16,730 bases of DNA from assembly GCA_003516865.1 (NCBI GenBank), contig DPBR01000078.1, forward strand, positions 12,709 to 29,438, read 5' to 3'. The stretch comes from Oscillospiraceae bacterium (GTDB taxonomy: Bacteria; Bacillota; Clostridia; Oscillospirales; Ruminococcaceae). The notes under the pieces are model-generated. The model had not been told where the DNA came from, did no database searches, and saw only the letters and a list, made by a program, of their open reading frames with translations. Shown piece by piece: positions 13,488-16,730 of the stretch (its first letter is position 1; each line of letters starts with the position of its first letter). A program made the translations under genes and the position numbers.

Positions 13488-16028
13488 TTACTTTGCCGCG
13501 TTCTTTCCGAGAACAAGCTTTCCCATAAAATCACGCGTGTGAAGCGGTCTGCCGTTTACTATGCCCTGAATGTAGTCTATCCCGAATTTGCTTGCGGTTT
13601 CGAGAAGCTTTGCGTTGTCGATGCCCTTTATGCAGATTTTTATTCCCTTATCGTGCGCTTTTTCGATAAACGACTTTACATACGCCGTCGATACCTCGTC
13701 GCCGCAAAGACGGTGCATATGAAGCTTTACCACCTTTATGTACGGATTGTCGAGAACCGCGTCCGTGAGGAAAATTCCCTGCTTGTCGTCAGCGACGATA
13801 TTCGCTCCGAGCGCGTCAATCTGCTTCAGATTTACGTTGCTTCTGGCGAGCGTTCCCGAACTCTCTGAGGTTATCACGTTCACGGCGTTGGGCGGCAGCG
13901 AGTATTCCAGAAGCGCCTGTTTAAGCACGATAACGCTGCTGTCCGTGCTGAGCGTCGATTCTGAGATATCAAAGCCTATCTTGAAGTTTTCAAGTCCGCT
14001 TTCACGAATGTTCGCGCAAAATTCGCACATTCTGTTCATCGCGTAGGCGTATATCTTATCTCCCAGACCTATCCTGTCGATAATCGGCAGAAAACGGTCT
14101 TTTGTTACAATCAGGTCGTCGTCGGACCAGAACATATGTCCCTCGCAGCAGGCAAGCTCGCCCGTGTGAGCGTCGATTATGGGCGTGTAGAGGAAATAGA
14201 ATCCCGAAAGGTCGTTTTCAGCCGCATTTATAATCAGCTTTCTCACGCGCAGATTTTCGTCAAGCTTCTCCTCAAGGTCAACGGAATAGCTCACGGGTTC
14301 GCGCGAGCCTCTTTCCTTGGCAAGACGGAGCGTCCTCGTCGCCGCTTTTACGCAGTCTGCGAAGCTGTAAACGTCGTCGGGGCAGAACGTAATTCCCGCG
14401 TACATCTCGATTTTGTACTCGGATTCATTCAAAAACCACGGCGAGATGAATTTTCCGAGAATTGCCCGCGCGAGTTTCATCGTGACGTCCTTGTCGCCGA
14501 TATCCAGCGTTACCATAAGAATATCGTTTGAATAGCGGTAAATTTTCTTCCTGCCCTCAACGGGAATTGCCGAAATGTACTCCGCGACGCTTTTTATCAT
14601 ATCGTCCGCGTAGTGATAACTGAACGATTCCGACATCGACTTGTAGTTCGAGATTTCGATTGAGATTATCGAACAGGGATTTCCGTGCGTGATTTTTTCT
14701 TTCATATCGCGCTCAAACGCGCTCTCGTTCGGAATACCGGTCGCGTGGTCGGTGTAGGCGAGCCTTTCGAGGTGCTCCTGCGACAGCGCGAGCTGATTTT
14801 CCATAAGCGAGCGGTATATCAGCGTTGCGAGTATTGACGTAAGGCTTCTGAGCATCTTTCTGTCGCGGTTTGACCAAACCCTGTCGGGCTGATTTGACAC
14901 GAATACGATAACGCCCTTCGCCATTCCGTTCTCGAAAAGCCGCGAAATCGCGCAGCTCCTGTTTTTGCTCGGTCTGCCGCGCAGCTCGTTTTCGCTCGTG
15001 CAGACAACCGCGTTCGAGTCCAGAAGCTCGTTTATCTTCTCGCAATTCACAAGGTCCGTCACGGTCGGCTGTAAATTTCCCGATTCGTCCCAGCGATATA
15101 CCTTCACGGGATTTTCGTCGTCCGTGCAGTAAAGCATTTTGTCAAGCCCGAAATAATCGCTTATTATCGGTATTATATTCGCGAACGCAGCCGCAGTGTT
15201 TTCGCTTTTGAGCGTGAACGAATAAACGTTGTTTATGATAATCTGGTCCTCGAAATTCTCGCCCAGAAGCTTGTTTGCGTTCTGGCTGTTCTCCATTTCC
15301 TCGCCGATTACCACATACGAATTTGCAATTTCGGATACCGTCTGAACCATTATTTCAAGCAAAGGCGCGTTATTATTGATATCGTCAAGCGATTCTCCCG
15401 CGATAATCCAGTTCGCGAGAGTTCTGTGCTTTACGCGGATACTTTTCTTGCGCTGATAGCTCATTTTGTTCAGATTTGCTTTTTTATCCTGATGAAGCGC
15501 GGACGCGATTACGCTCCCGTCGTTTGCCACAATAGCGGAGTAAAGTCCTTTGATATGCGCAAAGGGCTGCTGTATCAGCTCGAGATAATCTTCGCCGAGA
15601 ATATCCCGCAAATCAGGCTCGCCGTCGGATTTTATCGCTTCCTTTATCTTCGTGCGGAACCTGTGCATAACGGCGTCCTCGCTCTCGCACTCAAGATATT
15701 CCGTCACGTCGAACATCATACCGCAGAAATCCGTCGCGCCTTTCGAGGGGTGCTCCGCGCCCGCCGACATATAAAACCAACTGTATTCTCCGTCGGCTTT
15801 CAGGCGCGCGTGCGTTTTTATGCTGTTTCCTTTTCCGTTTATAATCTCGTTTACCGCGCTGCAAAACGGCATATAATCGTCAGGGTGGATTATTTCGCTT
15901 AACAGCGCTCTTTTCTTATCCGAAAACGGATTTGTTTTCCCGAAAAACTCAATCGGGAAACCGGGCTTATATTTCATACAAAATGCGTAATTTCCGCTGT
16001 TCATAACAGCCCTGTCAAGTTTCGACAC
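13488..16028 (-). CDS. Multidomain PAS/GAF-like protein with degenerate GGDEF and EAL domains
   Basis: 846 residues, no clear membrane segment. N-terminal PAS-like domain (1-115), a second sensory region (about 135-245, weakly like PocR), a GAF-like domain (about 270-410), GGDEF-like (425-585) and EAL-like (600-840). The GGDEF signature is SNDIL (500-504), and the usual HDxLTGLPNR is TDHATGIPN, so cyclase activity is not expected. In the EAL domain the signature is EGHMFW, DDFGTG is DDKQG (747-751, both Asp kept), the metal-binding Asn is Asp, and the Glu of AEGVE is Lys (IKGID). Phosphodiesterase activity is therefore unlikely. It is probably a sensor or effector. GTG 16028 is preferred (GAGGTG 6 nt upstream); GTG 16037 is possible. 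Confidence 0.83.
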   Translation of the reverse strand: MSKLDRAVMNSGNYAFCMKYKPGFPIEFFGKTNPFSDKKRALLSEIIHPDDYMPFCSAVNEIINGKGNSIKTHARLKADGEYSWFYMSAGAEHPSKGATDFCGMMFDVTEYLECESEDAVMHRFRTKIKEAIKSDGEPDLRDILGEDYLELIQQPFAHIKGLYSAIVANDGSVIASALHQDKKANLNKMSYQRKKSIRVKHRTLANWIIAGESLDDINNNAPLLEIMVQTVSEIANSYVVIGEEMENSQNANKLLGENFEDQIIINNVYSFTLKSENTAAAFANIIPIISDYFGLDKMLYCTDDENPVKVYRWDESGNLQPTVTDLVNCEKINELLDSNAVVCTSENELRGRPSKNRSCAISRLFENGMAKGVIVFVSNQPDRVWSNRDRKMLRSLTSILATLIYRSLMENQLALSQEHLERLAYTDHATGIPNESAFERDMKEKITHGNPCSIISIEISNYKSMSESFSYHYADDMIKSVAEYISAIPVEGRKKIYRYSNDILMVTLDIGDKDVTMKLARAILGKFISPWFLNESEYKIEMYAGITFCPDDVYSFADCVKAATRTLRLAKERGSREPVSYSVDLEEKLDENLRVRKLIINAAENDLSGFYFLYTPIIDAHTGELACCEGHMFWSDDDLIVTKDRFLPIIDRIGLGDKIYAYAMNRMCEFCANIRESGLENFKIGFDISESTLSTDSSVIVLKQALLEYSLPPNAVNVITSESSGTLARSNVNLKQIDALGANIVADDKQGIFLTDAVLDNPYIKVVKLHMHRLCGDEVSTAYVKSFIEKAHDKGIKICIKGIDNAKLLETASKFGIDYIQGIVNGRPLHTRDFMGKLVLGKNAAK

Positions 16029-16114
16029 CTGTATCACCTCTCAATAATCGGACTTGTGAAATATACGCTTTCAATAATTCACACATTGAACATCATTATT
16101 CATTCATTATATAC

Positions 16115-16143
16115 ATTATACCAAATCATTTTCAACTTTTCAA
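16115..16143 (-). promoter_or_regulatory. Promoter of the GGDEF-EAL gene
   Basis: On the minus strand TTGAAA (16138-16143), a 17-bp spacer and TATAAT (16115-16120) with a TGG extended -10. The 5' leader would be about 80 nt. A second TATAAT, 9 bp further downstream, has a TTGAAA 18 bp away and could be an overlapping alternative. Confidence 0.82.
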
Positions 16144-16256
16144 GTGCTTTTTCGCCTTTTTCACAAAATAAATACAAAAATATAATAACTTTTGTTGAAA
16201 TTGATGATTTGGTTGATTCTGCTGTCATTTTTTGCCGAGCGGCTTTTAAAAACCCC

Positions 16257-16285
16257 TTGCCGTAACCGCGGGATTGTGTTATAAT
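16257..16285 (+). promoter_or_regulatory. Promoter of the amidohydrolase gene
   Basis: TTGCCG at 16257-16262, a 17-bp spacer and TATAAT at 16280-16285 with a TGT extended -10. It lies 33 nt upstream of the ATG. The rest of the 16144-16256 stretch is AT-rich, with no recognisable feature. Confidence 0.82.
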
Positions 16286-16318
16286 GAAAATATATGTACA
16301 AGAGAATAGAGGAAAATT

Positions 16319-16730
16319 ATGGTTATTATCAACGTAAACATCAAATCAATGGCGGACAGCGACTTTGAAAACGGTTATGTCCGCGCGAACGGCGGAGTTT
16401 TCACGGAAATCGGCGATATGAAGGACTATTCTCCCGCCGACGAGGAGGTTATCGACGGAAAGGGCGCCGACCTCTATCCCGGATTTATCGACGCGCACTG
16501 CCATCTCGGAATGTGGTCTGACGCGCTTTGCTTCGAGGGCGAGGACGGAAACGAGGATACCGACCCCGCAACTCCCCAGCTTCGCGCTATCGACAGCATA
16601 AACGCGCTTGACAGGTGCTTTGCGGACGCGGCGGGCGCGGGAGTTACCTCCGTCTGCACGGGCGTCGGGAGCGCGAACCCCATCGGCGGCTCTTTCGCGC
16701 TTATCAAAACCTACGGCTCGAAGCGCGTTG
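16319..16730 (+). CDS. Amidohydrolase, metal-dependent (3' truncated by window end)
   Basis: The first 137 residues of a longer protein. A small N-terminal beta part (INVNI...) is followed by the entry into the TIM barrel: LYPGFIDAHCHLG, with the HxH metal-binding pair as His-Cys-His, then AGAGVTSVCTGVG and NPIGGSFALIKTYG. This is typical of the large amidohydrolase family (imidazolonepropionase, dihydroorotase and related enzymes). In many clostridial members of this branch the substrate is unknown, and the missing barrel end prevents assignment. ATG 16319 is set by AGAGGA about 6 nt upstream. It is divergent from the GGDEF-EAL gene and has its own promoter. Confidence 0.85.
   Translation, partial: MVIINVNIKSMADSDFENGYVRANGGVFTEIGDMKDYSPADEEVIDGKGADLYPGFIDAHCHLGMWSDALCFEGEDGNEDTDPATPQLRAIDSINALDRCFADAAGAGVTSVCTGVGSANPIGGSFALIKTYGSKRV

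Noticed and set aside
16234..16247. GCCG/CGGC followed by TTTT as terminator between divergent genes
   Set aside because: Only a 3-bp stem remains once a realistic loop is allowed, and no gene ends there.

Overview
The window looks like chromosomal DNA of a strictly anaerobic Firmicute, most likely a gut Clostridium-relative of the Ruminococcaceae/Oscillospiraceae type; I cannot name a genus. Reasons: clean Gram-positive ribosome binding sites (GGAGG, GAGGTG), sigma-A promoters with 17-bp spacers, a CUT1 sugar transporter without its own ATPase, an oxygen-defence pair of reverse-type rubrerythrin plus rubredoxin, a small protein resembling the glycyl-radical end of anaerobic ribonucleotide reductase, and NadB/NadC NAD synthesis. 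Apart from two small non-coding repeat elements nothing points to a phage, plasmid or island. No tRNA, rRNA or CRISPR array was seen.

Layout. Positions 1-3362 (+): sugar ABC transporter with a 5'-truncated solute-binding lipoprotein, a strong UUCG-loop terminator/attenuator, then two permeases and a terminator. 3476-3826 (+): small zinc-ribbon membrane protein behind a near-consensus promoter. 3945-4662 (-): rubrerythrin-rubredoxin operon. 4869-5999 (+): membrane diguanylate cyclase, divergent from rubrerythrin. 6114-6386 (-): 90-aa glycyl-radical-like protein with palindromic, NrdR-box-like sequence inside its promoter. 6522-6697: hairpin-rich repeat-like element. 6708-9290 (-): nadB-nadC plus a stand-alone FakA-type domain, translationally linked. 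9431-10654 (+): hflX. 10655-13116 (-): SEDS protein (RodA/FtsW family) followed by a galactokinase-like GHMP kinase whose stop codon abuts that of hflX. 13286-13469: a 184-bp palindromic MITE-like element between the next gene and its terminator. 13488-16028 (-): large PAS/GAF-like protein with degenerate GGDEF and EAL domains. 16319-end (+): start of an amidohydrolase.

How it fits together. The transporter imports a sugar or oligosaccharide of unknown identity and probably shares an ATPase encoded elsewhere. Rubrerythrin and rubredoxin would reduce peroxide. NadB and NadC carry out the first and third steps from aspartate to nicotinate mononucleotide; NadA must be encoded outside the window if the route is complete. 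One intact cyclase and one apparently dead GGDEF-EAL protein suggest cyclic-di-GMP signalling. The most interesting items are the glycyl-radical stub with its candidate operator, the MITE-like palindrome, the hairpin-cluster element, the orphan FakA-type domain, and the galactokinase relative with altered sugar-contact residues. All family assignments rest on reading motifs, without database searches.
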